A DNA stretch of 64,000 bases from Streptomyces sp. MH60. GTDB lineage: Bacteria; Actinomycetota; Actinomycetes; Streptomycetales; Streptomycetaceae. Under the pieces are notes generated by a model, which was not told the DNA's origin, made no database searches, and saw only the letters and a program-made list of their open reading frames with translations. Position 1 is the stretch's first letter. The number at the start of each line of letters is the position of its first letter. This document shows positions 54,793-63,991 of this stretch, one piece after another. The DNA lies in NCBI RefSeq assembly GCF_002939385.1, contig NZ_MULI01000004.1:1-64000 (forward strand), in the 5' to 3' direction. The translations under genes were made by a program, and so were the position numbers.

Positions 54793-55845
54793 CTAGGAAG
54801 CCGTTGTGTCGACCTTCACACGCGCGGCGATCGGCAGATGGTCGCTGCCGGTCGCCGGGAGGGTCCAGCTGGTCATGGGTTCCACGCCGGTGACCAGGAT
54901 CTGGTCGATCCGGGCCATCGGGAAGGACGCCGGCCAGCTGAAGCCGAAGCCGTCGCCCACCGCACCCTGCGGGGAGCGCAGCTGGGAGGTGATCGCGGTG
55001 AGCGACCGGTCGTTCATGGTGCCGTTGAGGTCGCCGAGGAGGATCTTGCGGGGCAGCTTCTCGTGGCCGATGGCCTCGCCGAGGGCCTGGGCGCTCTTGT
55101 CCCGCTGCCGGGCGGTGAAACCGGCCTCCAGCTTCACCCGTACGGAGGGCAGGTGGGCGACGTACACCGCGATCGGTCCGGACGGCGTGGCGACGGTGGC
55201 GCGCATCGCGCGCTTCCAGCCCAGCTCGATGTCGACCGGCTTCACGTCGCTGACCGGGTACTTGCTCCACAGCCCGACGGTGCCGACGACCGCGTGGTGC
55301 GGGTACTTCGCCGCCAGCGCCTTCTCGTACGTCGGGACGGCGGACGCCTTCAGTTCCTCCAGGGCCATCACGTCCGCGCCGGCGGCGGCCACCGCGCGGG
55401 CGGTGCCCTCCGGGTCGGCGTTGTCGGCGTTGACGTTGTGGGTGGCCACGGTGAGGTCGCCGCCGGAGCCGGTCTTGTCGAAGAGCAGGCCGCCGAAGAG
55501 GTTGAGCCACACGCTCACCGGCAGCACCAGCGCGATCAGCGCCGTCACCGACTTGCGGACCAGGGCGATCACCAGCAGGACCGGGATCAGCAGGCCGAAC
55601 CACGGCAGGAAGGTCTCGGTGAGGCTGCCGAGGTTGCCGATGGCGTTCGGGATGTGCGAGTGGGCCGCCATGACCGCCGCCAGGAGCAGCGCGACCACGG
55701 CCGTGACCAGGCCCCGGCGCCAGATCCGCCGGTCGCCGCGCCAGCCGCTGACCGTCCGGCCGAACAGGCGTCGAATCCGGGTTCCCCGGCGCTCGGAGTC
55801 CGAGCCGCCGCCGTCCGTCTCCGTCACGTACGCCTGCTGCGCCAT
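54793..55845 (-). CDS. Membrane-anchored endonuclease/exonuclease/phosphatase-family protein
   Basis: 350 residues. A basic N-terminus (residues 1-40) is followed by membrane segments (GLVTAVVALLLAAVMAAHS, FGLLIPVLLVIALV, ALIALVLPVSVWLNLFGGL). The EEP domain lies outside: VATHNVNADN, DVMALEELKAS (metal-ligand Glu), AVYVAHLPSV, ILLGDLNGTMND (D-x-N) and GSDHLPIAARV (the catalytic S-D-H). It resembles secreted endonucleases or phosphodiesterases of the DNase I fold. The substrate is unknown. Confidence 0.9.
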   Translation of the reverse strand: MAQQAYVTETDGGGSDSERRGTRIRRLFGRTVSGWRGDRRIWRRGLVTAVVALLLAAVMAAHSHIPNAIGNLGSLTETFLPWFGLLIPVLLVIALVRKSVTALIALVLPVSVWLNLFGGLLFDKTGSGGDLTVATHNVNADNADPEGTARAVAAAGADVMALEELKASAVPTYEKALAAKYPHHAVVGTVGLWSKYPVSDVKPVDIELGWKRAMRATVATPSGPIAVYVAHLPSVRVKLEAGFTARQRDKSAQALGEAIGHEKLPRKILLGDLNGTMNDRSLTAITSQLRSPQGAVGDGFGFSWPASFPMARIDQILVTGVEPMTSWTLPATGSDHLPIAARVKVDTTAS

Positions 55846-56164
55846 ACCGTTGCCTCACTGCCTGCTGTGCACACCGTCGCCCCCTGTGACTCAGCACCAT
55901 AGGGGATGATCGGTTCCGATCCCGCCGTCCCTGGACGGCCGTACGGCACGAGGACGTACGGGCCGCCCCGCGGAGTTCCGCGCCGCACCGGGACGGGCGG
56001 CTCTGTGACAGAACGGGCACATTCGACCCCATGAGACACGCTCTGACCCGTGACGGGGTACGTGACGGGGGTCCCCTAGCCGTCGGGGCGCCACCAGTGC
56101 CACCATGGAAGGGATCCGGGGACGCCGTCAGGGCGCCTCGAGATGACATGAAGGAGCCGTTGCC
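55846..56164. other. 319-bp intergenic region between the EEP gene and panB
   Basis: Holds the divergent promoters of the EEP protein and panB. The panB ribosome site AAGGAG lies about 8 bases before its start. No gene, repeat or terminator is supported here. Confidence 0.4.
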
Positions 56165-57040
56165 ATGACGCAGCTTTCGGCTGCCCAGACGCCGCAGCGC
56201 ACCCCCGCCGACGGGAGCAGGGCGCTGTACGGGGGCAAGATCAACCGCCGTATCACCGTCCGGGACATCACCGCCGCCAAGGAGCGCGGCGAGAAGTGGC
56301 CCATGCTCACCGCGTACGACGCCATGACCGCCTCCGTCTTCGACGAGTCCGGCATCCCGGTGATGCTCGTCGGCGACTCCGCGGGCAACTGCCACCTGGG
56401 CTACGAGACCACCGTGCCCGTCACGCTGGACGAGATGACGATGCTCTCGGCGGCGGTCGTACGGGGCACCGGCCGCGCCCTGATCGTGGGCGACCTGCCC
56501 TTCGGTTCCTACCAGGAGGGCCCGGTGCAGGCGCTGCGCTCGGCGACCCGGCTGGTCAAGGAGGCCGGGGTCGGGGCGGTCAAGCTGGAGGGCGGTGAGC
56601 GCTCGCACCGGCAGATCGAGCTGCTGGTGGAGTCCGGCATCCCGGTGATGGCGCACATCGGCCTCACCCCGCAGTCCGTCAACTCCATGGGCTACCGGGT
56701 GCAGGGCCGCGGCGAGGAGGCGGCCCAGCAGCTGCTGCGCGACGCCAAGTCGGTGCAGGACGCGGGCGCCTTCGCGGTCGTCCTGGAGCTGGTGCCGGCC
56801 GAGCTGGCCGCCGAGGTCACGCGGACCCTGCACATCCCGACGGTCGGCATCGGCGCGGGCCCGGACACCGACGCGCAGGTGCTGGTGTGGACCGACATGC
56901 TCGGGCTGACCGGCGGCCGGGTGCCGAAGTTCGTCAAGCAGTACGCCGACCTGCGCAAGGTCATGGGCGACGCGGCGAAGGCGTACGCCGAGGACGTCGT
57001 CGGCGGGACGTTCCCCGCGGACGAGCACTCCGTCCACTAG
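56165..57040 (+). CDS. panB: Ketopantoate hydroxymethyltransferase PanB
   Basis: 291 residues, ATG at 56165. First step of pantothenate synthesis: transfers a hydroxymethyl group from 5,10-methylene-tetrahydrofolate to 2-oxoisovalerate. Motifs: MLTAYDAMTASVFDESGIPV and LVGDSAGNCHLGYETTVPV (metal-binding Asp), VKLEGGERS, MAHIGLTPQSVN and VGIGAGPDTDAQVLVW with the conserved Asp. The N-terminal 35 residues are extra compared with E. coli, as in other actinobacteria. A terminator follows at 57089. Confidence 0.97.
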   Translation: MTQLSAAQTPQRTPADGSRALYGGKINRRITVRDITAAKERGEKWPMLTAYDAMTASVFDESGIPVMLVGDSAGNCHLGYETTVPVTLDEMTMLSAAVVRGTGRALIVGDLPFGSYQEGPVQALRSATRLVKEAGVGAVKLEGGERSHRQIELLVESGIPVMAHIGLTPQSVNSMGYRVQGRGEEAAQQLLRDAKSVQDAGAFAVVLELVPAELAAEVTRTLHIPTVGIGAGPDTDAQVLVWTDMLGLTGGRVPKFVKQYADLRKVMGDAAKAYAEDVVGGTFPADEHSVH

Positions 57041-57088
57041 CTCCGTCCACCGGCACCGTCCACCAGTAGGCCATCGCGGTACGACCAC

Positions 57089-57122
57089 CGGCCCCGCCGA
57101 TCTTCCCCCGTCGGCGGGGCCG
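57089..57122 (+). terminator. Terminator of panB
   Basis: A perfect 12-bp stem CGGCCCCGCCGA (57089-57100) and complement (57111-57122) with a 10-base loop, 48 bp after the panB stop. Confidence 0.8.
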
Positions 57123-57147
57123 AGTGCTTCCCCGGGCCGGGGCGCGC

Positions 57148-57207
57148 TGTCGGTGGGATGTCGGCGCCGCAGGTCCTGCTGTCGGTGGGATGTCGGCGGT
57201 TTGTCGG
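57148..57207 (+). promoter_or_regulatory. Phased TGTCGG array upstream of the ABC exporter
   Basis: TGTCGG occurs at 57148, 57159, 57180, 57191 and 57202, that is with spacings of 11, 21, 11 and 11 bp. Two larger copies of GCTGTCGGTGGGATGTCGGC (57146 and 57178) contain the first four. Direct repeats on one face of the helix are the known way SARP-family regulators bind. The SARP/AfsR-type gene at 59096-62788 is the obvious candidate. The array ends 23 bp before the ATP-binding gene. Confidence 0.65.
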
Positions 57208-57230
57208 TGGGGCCTGCCATCGTCTGGGGC

Positions 57231-58262
57231 ATGAAGCGAATCGACGACATCCCCCGGGCCGCGGACAGCGCGGTCACCGTGCGGGGGCTGGTCAAGCACT
57301 ACGGCGAGACCAAGGCACTGGACGGCGTCGACGTGGATGTGCGCGAGGGCACCGTGATGGGCGTGCTCGGGCCGAACGGCGCCGGCAAGACCACCCTCGT
57401 ACGCATCCTGTCCACCCTCATCACCCCCGACTCCGGCCGGGCGCACGTCGCCGGGTACGACGTCGTACGGCAGCCGCGGCAGCTGCGCCGGGTCATAGGA
57501 CTGACCGGGCAGTACGCCTCCGTGGACGAGAAGCTCCCCGGCTGGGAGAACCTCTACATGATCGGCCGGCTGCTCGACCTGTCCCGCCGGGACGCGCGCA
57601 CCCGCGCCGACGAGCTGCTGGAGCGGTTCTCGCTCACCGAGGCCGGCAAGCGGCCCGCCGCCACCTACTCCGGCGGCATGCGGCGCCGCCTCGACCTGGC
57701 CGCCTCCATGATCGGGCACCCGGCCGTGCTGTTCCTGGACGAGCCCACCACCGGCCTCGACCCGCGCACCCGCAACGAGGTGTGGGACGAGGTCAAGCGC
57801 ATGGTCGGCGACGGCGTCACCGTGCTGCTCACCACCCAGTACATGGAGGAGGCCGAGCAGCTCGCCTCCGAGCTGACCGTCGTGGACCGCGGCAAGGTCA
57901 TCGCGAACGGTGGCATCGAGGAGCTGAAGGCCAAGGTCGGCGGCCGCACCCTGCGGGTCCGCCCGGCCGACCCGCTCCAGCTGCGTCCGCTCGCCGCCTA
58001 CCTGGACGAGCTGGGCATCACCGGGCTCGCCAGTTCCACGGTGGACACCGAGCGCGGGACCGTCCTGGTGCCGATCCTCAGCGACGAGCAGCTGACGGCC
58101 GTGGTCGGCGCGGTCACCGCGCGCGGCATCACCGTCTCCTCCGTCACCACCGAACTCCCCAGCCTGGACGAGGTCTTCCTGTCCCTCACCGGCCACCGCG
58201 CCAGTGCCCCGCAGGATCCCGCTCCCGCCACCGACGACACCCGCGAGGAGGTCGCCGTATGA
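57231..58262 (+). CDS. ABC exporter ATP-binding protein (DrrA-like)
   Basis: 343 residues, ATG at 57231. Walker A GPNGAGKTTLV, the Q loop in LTGQYASVDEKL, signature YSGGMRRRLDLA, Walker B AVLFLDEPTTGLDPRTR and the H-loop region equivalent LLTTQYMEEAEQL. The DrrA-type C-terminal domain with VRPADPLQLRP and LDEVFLSLTGH follows. It drives the permease encoded next, whose start overlaps this stop by 4 bp. The substrate is likely a small hydrophobic compound or antibiotic; this is an inference from the family. Confidence 0.93.
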   Translation: MKRIDDIPRAADSAVTVRGLVKHYGETKALDGVDVDVREGTVMGVLGPNGAGKTTLVRILSTLITPDSGRAHVAGYDVVRQPRQLRRVIGLTGQYASVDEKLPGWENLYMIGRLLDLSRRDARTRADELLERFSLTEAGKRPAATYSGGMRRRLDLAASMIGHPAVLFLDEPTTGLDPRTRNEVWDEVKRMVGDGVTVLLTTQYMEEAEQLASELTVVDRGKVIANGGIEELKAKVGGRTLRVRPADPLQLRPLAAYLDELGITGLASSTVDTERGTVLVPILSDEQLTAVVGAVTARGITVSSVTTELPSLDEVFLSLTGHRASAPQDPAPATDDTREEVAV

Positions 58263-59083
58263 GCGCCACCACGTACACCCCCGACACCACGATCACCCCG
58301 GACGCGCGGATCACCCCGCGCGCCCACCTGCGGCACACCGGCGCGCTGATCCGCCGCAACCTGCTGTGGATCCGGCAGGACCCGGAGTCGATGTTCGACG
58401 CCATCCTCTTCCCGATCGTCTTCACGCTGCTGTTCGTCTACGTGTTCGGCGGCTCCATCGGGCAGTCCCTGGGCGGCGGTCAGCAGGCGTACGTGCAGTA
58501 CGTCATCCCCGGCCTGATGGCCATGATGGGCATGAACATGGCCCAGGGGGTCGGGACCGGCTTCAACCAGGACTTCAACTCCGGTGTCATGGACCGCTTC
58601 CGGTCGCTGCCGATCGGCCGCGGCTCGGTGCTGTTCGCGAAGATCGCGGTGGAGTTGCTGCGGATGCTGTTCGCGACCGCGGTGCTGATGGTCGTCGCCG
58701 TCCTGGTCGGTTTCGACATCACCGACTGGGCGGGGCTCCTGGCCTCGGTGGGGCTGTCCGCGGTGTTCGGCTCGGCGCTGATGTGGGTGTTCCTGACCCT
58801 CGGCGTGATCATGAAGAACGCGCAGTCCGTGCAGGCGATGGGGTTCCTGGTGCTGATGCCGCTGCAGTTCGGCTCGTCGATCTTCGCACCGACCGAGTCG
58901 ATGCCGGGATGGCTGCGGGCGTTCACGGACTACAACCCGCTGTCCTCGCTGGCCGACACCGCGCGCGGCCTGATGGTGGGCGGCCCCATCGCGCACGACC
59001 TGTGGGTGACGCTGGCCTGGTCCGCCGTGCTGACGGCGGTGATGGCGCCGATCGCCGTCCACAAGTTCCGCACGAAGAGCTGA
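58259..59083 (+). CDS. ABC-2 type exporter permease (DrrB-like)
   Basis: 274 residues, ATG at 58259 overlapping the previous TGA. Six membrane segments, with LIRRNLLWIRQDPESMFD at the start, typical of the DrrB/ABC-2 group, VIPGLMAMMGMNMAQGVG, FRSLPIGRGSVLFAKI and FLVLMPLQFGSSIFAPTESM. It forms the channel with a dimer of itself and the DrrA-like ATPase. It is convergent with the SARP regulator, with 12 bp between stops. Confidence 0.92.
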   Translation: MSATTYTPDTTITPDARITPRAHLRHTGALIRRNLLWIRQDPESMFDAILFPIVFTLLFVYVFGGSIGQSLGGGQQAYVQYVIPGLMAMMGMNMAQGVGTGFNQDFNSGVMDRFRSLPIGRGSVLFAKIAVELLRMLFATAVLMVVAVLVGFDITDWAGLLASVGLSAVFGSALMWVFLTLGVIMKNAQSVQAMGFLVLMPLQFGSSIFAPTESMPGWLRAFTDYNPLSSLADTARGLMVGGPIAHDLWVTLAWSAVLTAVMAPIAVHKFRTKS

Positions 59084-59095
59084 CGGGCGCACGCG

Positions 59096-62000
59096 TCAGA
59101 CGAGGGCGACGGCCTCCTCCACGGAGAGCCGGCCGCCCTCGGCGTACGCGGTGTCGTACGCCTCGGTGCCGAGCGCCTCGCGGACCCGCTCGACGGCCCG
59201 CCCGCGCGCGTCCCGCTCCATGCCCGTCGACACGTGCCCCGGCGGCAGCAGCGCGTCGGCCGCCCCGAGGCACCGGGCGCCGTCCGCGGCGCCGTGCCCG
59301 CCGTCCAGGCGGGCCAGGGCCATCGCGGCGATGGTCAGGTACGCGGAGCGCATGTGCGGGGCGATGGCCGCGGACAGCGGGTCCTCGGCCTTCCGCAGCG
59401 CCCTGCGGATCCGGCACAGACACTCCTCGTGCCGGTCCTCCAGCGTGGCGAGCCAGGCCTCGGCGGCGAGGATGAAGGCGTCGAAGACCACGAAGTGGGC
59501 GATGGAGAACTCCTCGCGCAGCAGCCGCAGCTGCTCGCCGGCCTCGGCCCGGCGGCCGGTCATGCCCAGGTACCCGGCGAGGAACAGCCGGGCGGCGGGC
59601 ATCGCGCCGTTGTGGCCCGTGCCCGCCGTACGGTCGAGCACCCCGCGCAGGACGCGCTCGCCCCGCTCCGTGTCGCCCGCCTCAAGGAGCACGCTGCCGA
59701 GGCGGGCGTCGAGGATGTCCACCTGGGCGTGGGCGCCGAGCCGCTCGGCGTGTTCCGCGGCGGCCCGGTAGTCGGCGGCGGCGAGCTCGTACTCGCCGAC
59801 GCGCTCGCGGGCCTCGGCCCGCCCGGAGAGTGCCTCGGCCATGCCCCAGGCGTCGCCGAGGCGGCGGTAGATCTCCAGCGCCTCGTCGGCGTCGCGGGCC
59901 GCGTCCCCCGCCCAGGCGGTGCGGTTGGCGAGCATGTTGGCGCGCATCTGCAGGCCGCCGGCCAGCTCCCACTCGTAGCCCGGGGTCTCGCGGCAGGTGC
60001 GCACGGTGGCGTCCATGATCTCGCGCAGCCGTTCCATGTCACCGGTGAGCATCACGGCGAAGAACCAGAGCAGGCCGGGGCTGGAACAGGTCTGCGGCAT
60101 GCCCGGCTCGTACGTCTCCGCGATGGTGCGCAGCTTGCGCTGGGCCGCCGGGTTCTGCCAGGCGTCCAGCTCCGTGTCCATGCAGGCCAGATGGGCCAGG
60201 TGCACCCCGCGCCGAGCCTCGGCGAGGAGTTCGCCGGTCATCGGGGGCGGGGCGGAGGTGCACCGCTCCCACACCGGCTGGGCGGGGCTGACCGGTTCGG
60301 CGAAGGGGTCCGGGCCGAGCGCCATCACCTCGGCGAACCAGTTCCGCGCCTCCACCCGCAGGTCGCGCATCTGCCAGTACCAGACCAGCGACAGCGACAG
60401 GCACAGGGCCTCCTGCTCGTCGCGCTCGGCGATGGCGTGCCGCAGGGCGGTGCGCAGGTTCTCGTACTCGCGCTCCAGCCGCTCGATGGCGGCGAGCTGC
60501 TGCGGGCCGCGGAGCAACGGGTCGGTGGTGCGGGCGAGTTCGCGGTAGTACGTGAGGTGGGCGCGGGCGGCGGCGGGGCGGGCGCCGGACTCGTCGAGGC
60601 GCTCGCCGGCGTACTCGGCCACGGTCTCCAGGAGCCGGTAGCGCATGCCGTCGCCGGACAGGCGGTCGGTCACGGGCGCGGCCACGACGAGGGACTTGTC
60701 GACGAGGGAGCCGAGGGCGTCCAGCGCGGCGGGGCCGCACACGGCCTCGGCGGCGGCGAGGTCGCAGCCGCCCGCGAAGACGGACAGCCGCCCCAGCACC
60801 TCGCGCTCGTCCGCGTCGAGCAGGTCCCAGGACCAGTCGACGACCGCGCGCAGGGTCTGCTGGCGGGGCAGGACGGTGCGGCTGCCGGAGGTGAGCAGGC
60901 GGAAGCGGTCGTCGAGCCGGTCGGCGATCTGGCGCGGGGTGAGCATGCGCAGCCGGGCGGCGGCCAGTTCGATGGCCAGCGGCAGGCCGTCGAGGCGGCG
61001 GCAGATCTCGGCGCAGGCGGCCGCGGTCCCCTCGTCGGCGTCGACGCGGAACCCGGGCCGGGCGGCGGCGCCCCGGTCGGCGAGCAGCCGCAGCGCGGCG
61101 GGCTCGGGCAGCGGCTCCACGGGGCGCAGCGACTCCCCCGGTACGCCGAGGGGTTCGCGGCTGGTGGCGAGGACGGTCAGGTGGGGGCAGCGGGCGAGGA
61201 GTTCCTCGGTGAGGCGGGCGGCGGCGTCGACGACGTGCTCGCAGTTGTCGAGGACGATCAGCATGCGGCGCCGGCCGCAGTGCTCGACGAGCCGCTCGAC
61301 GGCGCCGGCCTGCCCGTCGGCGCCGGTGACGGCCCGCATCTCCTCGGCACCGGCGCGGTAGAGCACGGTCTCGCGGGCGCCTACGGCGGTCAGCACGGCC
61401 TCCGGTACGTCGGCGGGGTCGTCGACGGGGGCCAGCTCGGCCAGCCACACCCCGTCCCGCGCCGTGTCCCCGGCCCCCTCGGCGGCCTCCTGCGACAGCC
61501 GGGTCTTTCCGGCGCCGCCGGGACCGAGGAGGGTGACGAGCCGGGTGGCCGCCAGGTCGGCACGCAACGCCTCCACGTCGCCGTCCCGCCCGACGAAGGA
61601 GGTGAGCCGGGCGCGCAGGTTGCCCCGGGGTCGGAACCCCTCCGGGACGGGCACGGCGACGGCATCGGACGCCGCGGCGCCGGCTTCCGACGGTATGGCG
61701 GACGCGGGCGCGGTACCGGGCACGGGGGCCGTGCCGGCAGCTGGGTCGCGGGTCGACTGCGGTCCGGTGGTGGGGGCCGTACCAGGGGCGGAGGCCGTGC
61801 CGGGCGCGGGCGCGGTACCGGCGGCTGGGTTGCTGGTCGGCCGCGGTCCGGTGGCGGCCCCCTGGCCGGTGGCGGGCGCCGTGCCAGGGGCGGGCCGTCC
61901 CCCGGAAGCAGCCCGCGAACCCGACTCGGGTCCCGTGCCGGAGGCAGGCCACCCCCCTGAGGCAGACCCCGTACCGGAGCCGGGCGCGACGGCGGGTCGC

Positions 62001-62788
62001 GGGGCCGGACCGGAACCCGGGGCCGAACCAGACACCGCACCCGGGCCGGGGCGGGACGCCGGGCCGGGTGCGGGGCTGAGGAGTTCCGTGTGGAGGGCGC
62101 GGAGTTCGGGTCCCGGGTCGGCGCCGAGGCGGTCGGCCAGGAGGCGGCGTACGGCCTCGTAGGCGGCCAGTGCCTCGGCGGTGCGGCCGGTGTCGCGCAG
62201 GGCGCGCAGCCGCAGCGCCTGGAGGGGCTCGTCCAGGGGGTGGCCGTCGCACAGCGCGGTCAGCTCGGGCAGCGCGTACTCGGCCTGCCCGAGGTCGAGG
62301 GCGGCGGTGTGGCGGGCGCGCAGGGCGTCCAGGCACCGGGTCGTCCAGCGGGCCGCCTCGGCGGTGCGGTCGGGCAGGTCGGGCAGGACGGGGTCGCGCC
62401 ACAGGGAGAGGGCGTCGTCGAGCACGACGGCGGCCTTGGCCGGGTCGCCGTCGGCGAGGGCGCGGGTGCCCTCCCCCGCGAGCCGGTCGAAGCGGTGCAG
62501 GTCGACGTCGTCGGGGGCGGCGGCCAGCCGGTAGCCGCCGTCGGCGGAGGCGACCGAGTCCGCGCCCAGCGCCCGGCGCAGCCGCCCCACCAGCGCCTGC
62601 AGGGCGCCCGGCGCGTCGGCGGGCCGGTCCCCGTCCCAGACCTCCTCCACCAGCAGCCCCGCGGGGACGGCGCGGCCGGTCCGGAGGGCGAGCACGGTTA
62701 GCAGGGCACGCAGCCGCGCCCCGCCGAGCGGGACGGCCGTGCCGTCGGGACGGAGTGCCTGTGTGGTGCCGAGGATGCGATAGCGCAC
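59096..62788 (-). CDS. SARP/AfsR-type regulator with BTAD, NB-ARC ATPase and TPR domains
   Basis: 1230 residues, GTG at 62788 (a GTG at 62824 is possible). An OmpR-type DNA-binding domain (RYRILGTTQALRPDGTAVP, residues 1-95; ALQALVGRLRRALG) is followed by a BTAD domain (YRLAAAPDDVDLHRFDRLAG onward, to about 245). A Pro/Gly/Thr/Ala-rich linker of about 120 residues with repeats of APGTAP-type units follows. The ATPase has Walker A LLGPGGAGKTRLS and Walker B MLIVLDNCEHV, then LAATSREPLG-type NB-ARC motif (seen as LATSREPLG) and TPR-like repeats to the end. It is probably the regulator of the convergent ABC exporter. Confidence 0.88.
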   Translation of the reverse strand: MRYRILGTTQALRPDGTAVPLGGARLRALLTVLALRTGRAVPAGLLVEEVWDGDRPADAPGALQALVGRLRRALGADSVASADGGYRLAAAPDDVDLHRFDRLAGEGTRALADGDPAKAAVVLDDALSLWRDPVLPDLPDRTAEAARWTTRCLDALRARHTAALDLGQAEYALPELTALCDGHPLDEPLQALRLRALRDTGRTAEALAAYEAVRRLLADRLGADPGPELRALHTELLSPAPGPASRPGPGAVSGSAPGSGPAPRPAVAPGSGTGSASGGWPASGTGPESGSRAASGGRPAPGTAPATGQGAATGPRPTSNPAAGTAPAPGTASAPGTAPTTGPQSTRDPAAGTAPVPGTAPASAIPSEAGAAASDAVAVPVPEGFRPRGNLRARLTSFVGRDGDVEALRADLAATRLVTLLGPGGAGKTRLSQEAAEGAGDTARDGVWLAELAPVDDPADVPEAVLTAVGARETVLYRAGAEEMRAVTGADGQAGAVERLVEHCGRRRMLIVLDNCEHVVDAAARLTEELLARCPHLTVLATSREPLGVPGESLRPVEPLPEPAALRLLADRGAAARPGFRVDADEGTAAACAEICRRLDGLPLAIELAAARLRMLTPRQIADRLDDRFRLLTSGSRTVLPRQQTLRAVVDWSWDLLDADEREVLGRLSVFAGGCDLAAAEAVCGPAALDALGSLVDKSLVVAAPVTDRLSGDGMRYRLLETVAEYAGERLDESGARPAAARAHLTYYRELARTTDPLLRGPQQLAAIERLEREYENLRTALRHAIAERDEQEALCLSLSLVWYWQMRDLRVEARNWFAEVMALGPDPFAEPVSPAQPVWERCTSAPPPMTGELLAEARRGVHLAHLACMDTELDAWQNPAAQRKLRTIAETYEPGMPQTCSSPGLLWFFAVMLTGDMERLREIMDATVRTCRETPGYEWELAGGLQMRANMLANRTAWAGDAARDADEALEIYRRLGDAWGMAEALSGRAEARERVGEYELAAADYRAAAEHAERLGAHAQVDILDARLGSVLLEAGDTERGERVLRGVLDRTAGTGHNGAMPAARLFLAGYLGMTGRRAEAGEQLRLLREEFSIAHFVVFDAFILAAEAWLATLEDRHEECLCRIRRALRKAEDPLSAAIAPHMRSAYLTIAAMALARLDGGHGAADGARCLGAADALLPPGHVSTGMERDARGRAVERVREALGTEAYDTAYAEGGRLSVEEAVALV

Positions 62789-62986
62789 GGGACCATTGTC
62801 CCCGCTGCCGTCGGAGCCGGTCACGGGGTTTTGGCCGCACGGCGCGGCCGAGGCCTCCGCCGCCCTCCCCGCCCGTCCCGGAACCGTCCGCCCCGCACGA
62901 GACGTTCTCCCCGTGCGCCCGGTACGGTCGGGCAGTCCCGCACCCCGCGGGTGCCCGTCACGCGTGCCCGACCGTCAGGGAGTTCC

Positions 62987-63784
62987 ATGTCCACCGCCAC
63001 CGCCCGCCCCAGCGACCGGCGGATCAGCCCCGTCTTCCTCGGGATCGTCGCCGTCGCCGCGGTCACGGGCTGGGCCACCTGGACCGGCTTCGCCGAGCAG
63101 CCGGGTCTCGCCGTGTTCCTCTTCGTCACGGCCGCGTGGGTCGTGTCGCTGTGCCTGCACGAGTACGCGCACGCCCGCACCGCGCTGCACAGCGGCGACA
63201 TCTCGGTCGGCGCGAAGGGCTACCTCACGCTGAACCCGGTGAAGTACACGCACGCGCTGCTGAGCATCGTGCTCCCGGTGCTGTTCGTCATCATGGGCGG
63301 CATCGGCCTGCCCGGCGGCGCGGTCTTCATCGAGCGCGGGCGGATCCGGGGGCGCTGGCGGCACAGTCTGATCTCGGCGGCGGGCCCGCTGACGAACGTG
63401 CTGTTCGCCGTCGTGTGCACGGCGCCGTTCTGGCTGGACGCGCTGGACGGCGTGCCGCGCGACTTCCGGCTGGCGCTGGCGTTCCTCGCGCTGCTCCAGG
63501 TCACGGCCGCGATCCTGAACTTCCTGCCGGTGCCCGGCCTGGACGGCTACGGCGTGATCGAGCCCTGGCTGTCGTACAACGTGCGGCGGCAGGTGGAGCC
63601 GCTCGCGCCGTTCGGGCTGCTGATCGTGTTCGCGCTGCTGTGGATCCCGGCGCTCAACGGCGTGTTCTTCGACGCGATCGACGCGCTGCTGCGCGGCCTG
63701 GGGATCGGCGAGACCGACACGTACTGCGGCTTCGAGCTGTACCGCTTCTGGCAGACCGACCCGCTGTGCACGCCGGGCGGCTGA
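62987..63784 (+). CDS. Site-2-protease-family membrane metalloprotease (M50)
   Basis: 265 residues, ATG at 62987. Six or so membrane segments. The zinc motif is SLCLHEYAHARTA (HExxH) in the second segment, and the third ligand lies in NFLPVPGLDGYGV (the LDG motif of M50). Such proteases cleave within the membrane, for example anti-sigma factors. The 198-bp gap to the divergent SARP gene holds both promoters. The cleaved partner is unknown. Confidence 0.92.
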   Translation: MSTATARPSDRRISPVFLGIVAVAAVTGWATWTGFAEQPGLAVFLFVTAAWVVSLCLHEYAHARTALHSGDISVGAKGYLTLNPVKYTHALLSIVLPVLFVIMGGIGLPGGAVFIERGRIRGRWRHSLISAAGPLTNVLFAVVCTAPFWLDALDGVPRDFRLALAFLALLQVTAAILNFLPVPGLDGYGVIEPWLSYNVRRQVEPLAPFGLLIVFALLWIPALNGVFFDAIDALLRGLGIGETDTYCGFELYRFWQTDPLCTPGG

Positions 63785-63790
63785 GACCGC

Positions 63791-63991
63791 TCAGCCGGTG
63801 ACGGAGGTGGACGAGTCGGCGCGGCGGGCGTCCCGGCCGCGCTTGGCGTAGTACCAGCACATGTTCGACGACAGGCCCGACAGCAGCACCCACACGACGC
63901 CGATCGCGACGCCGCCCCGCACGAAGGAGACGACGGCGGCGGCCACGGCGAGCACGCAGACGACCAGGGCGTAGAGGGCGAGGCGGGGCAT
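63791..63991 (-). CDS. Small two-helix membrane protein
   Basis: 66 residues, ATG at 63991, so the start is 9 bases from the window end. Two membrane segments: LALYALVVCVLAVAAAVVSF and IGVVWVLLSGLSSNMCWYYA, then a short basic tail (KRGRDARRADSST). There is no recognised family. It is convergent with the M50 protease gene, with 6 bp between stops. An upstream in-frame start outside the window cannot be excluded. Confidence 0.6.
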   Translation of the reverse strand: MPRLALYALVVCVLAVAAAVVSFVRGGVAIGVVWVLLSGLSSNMCWYYAKRGRDARRADSSTSVTG

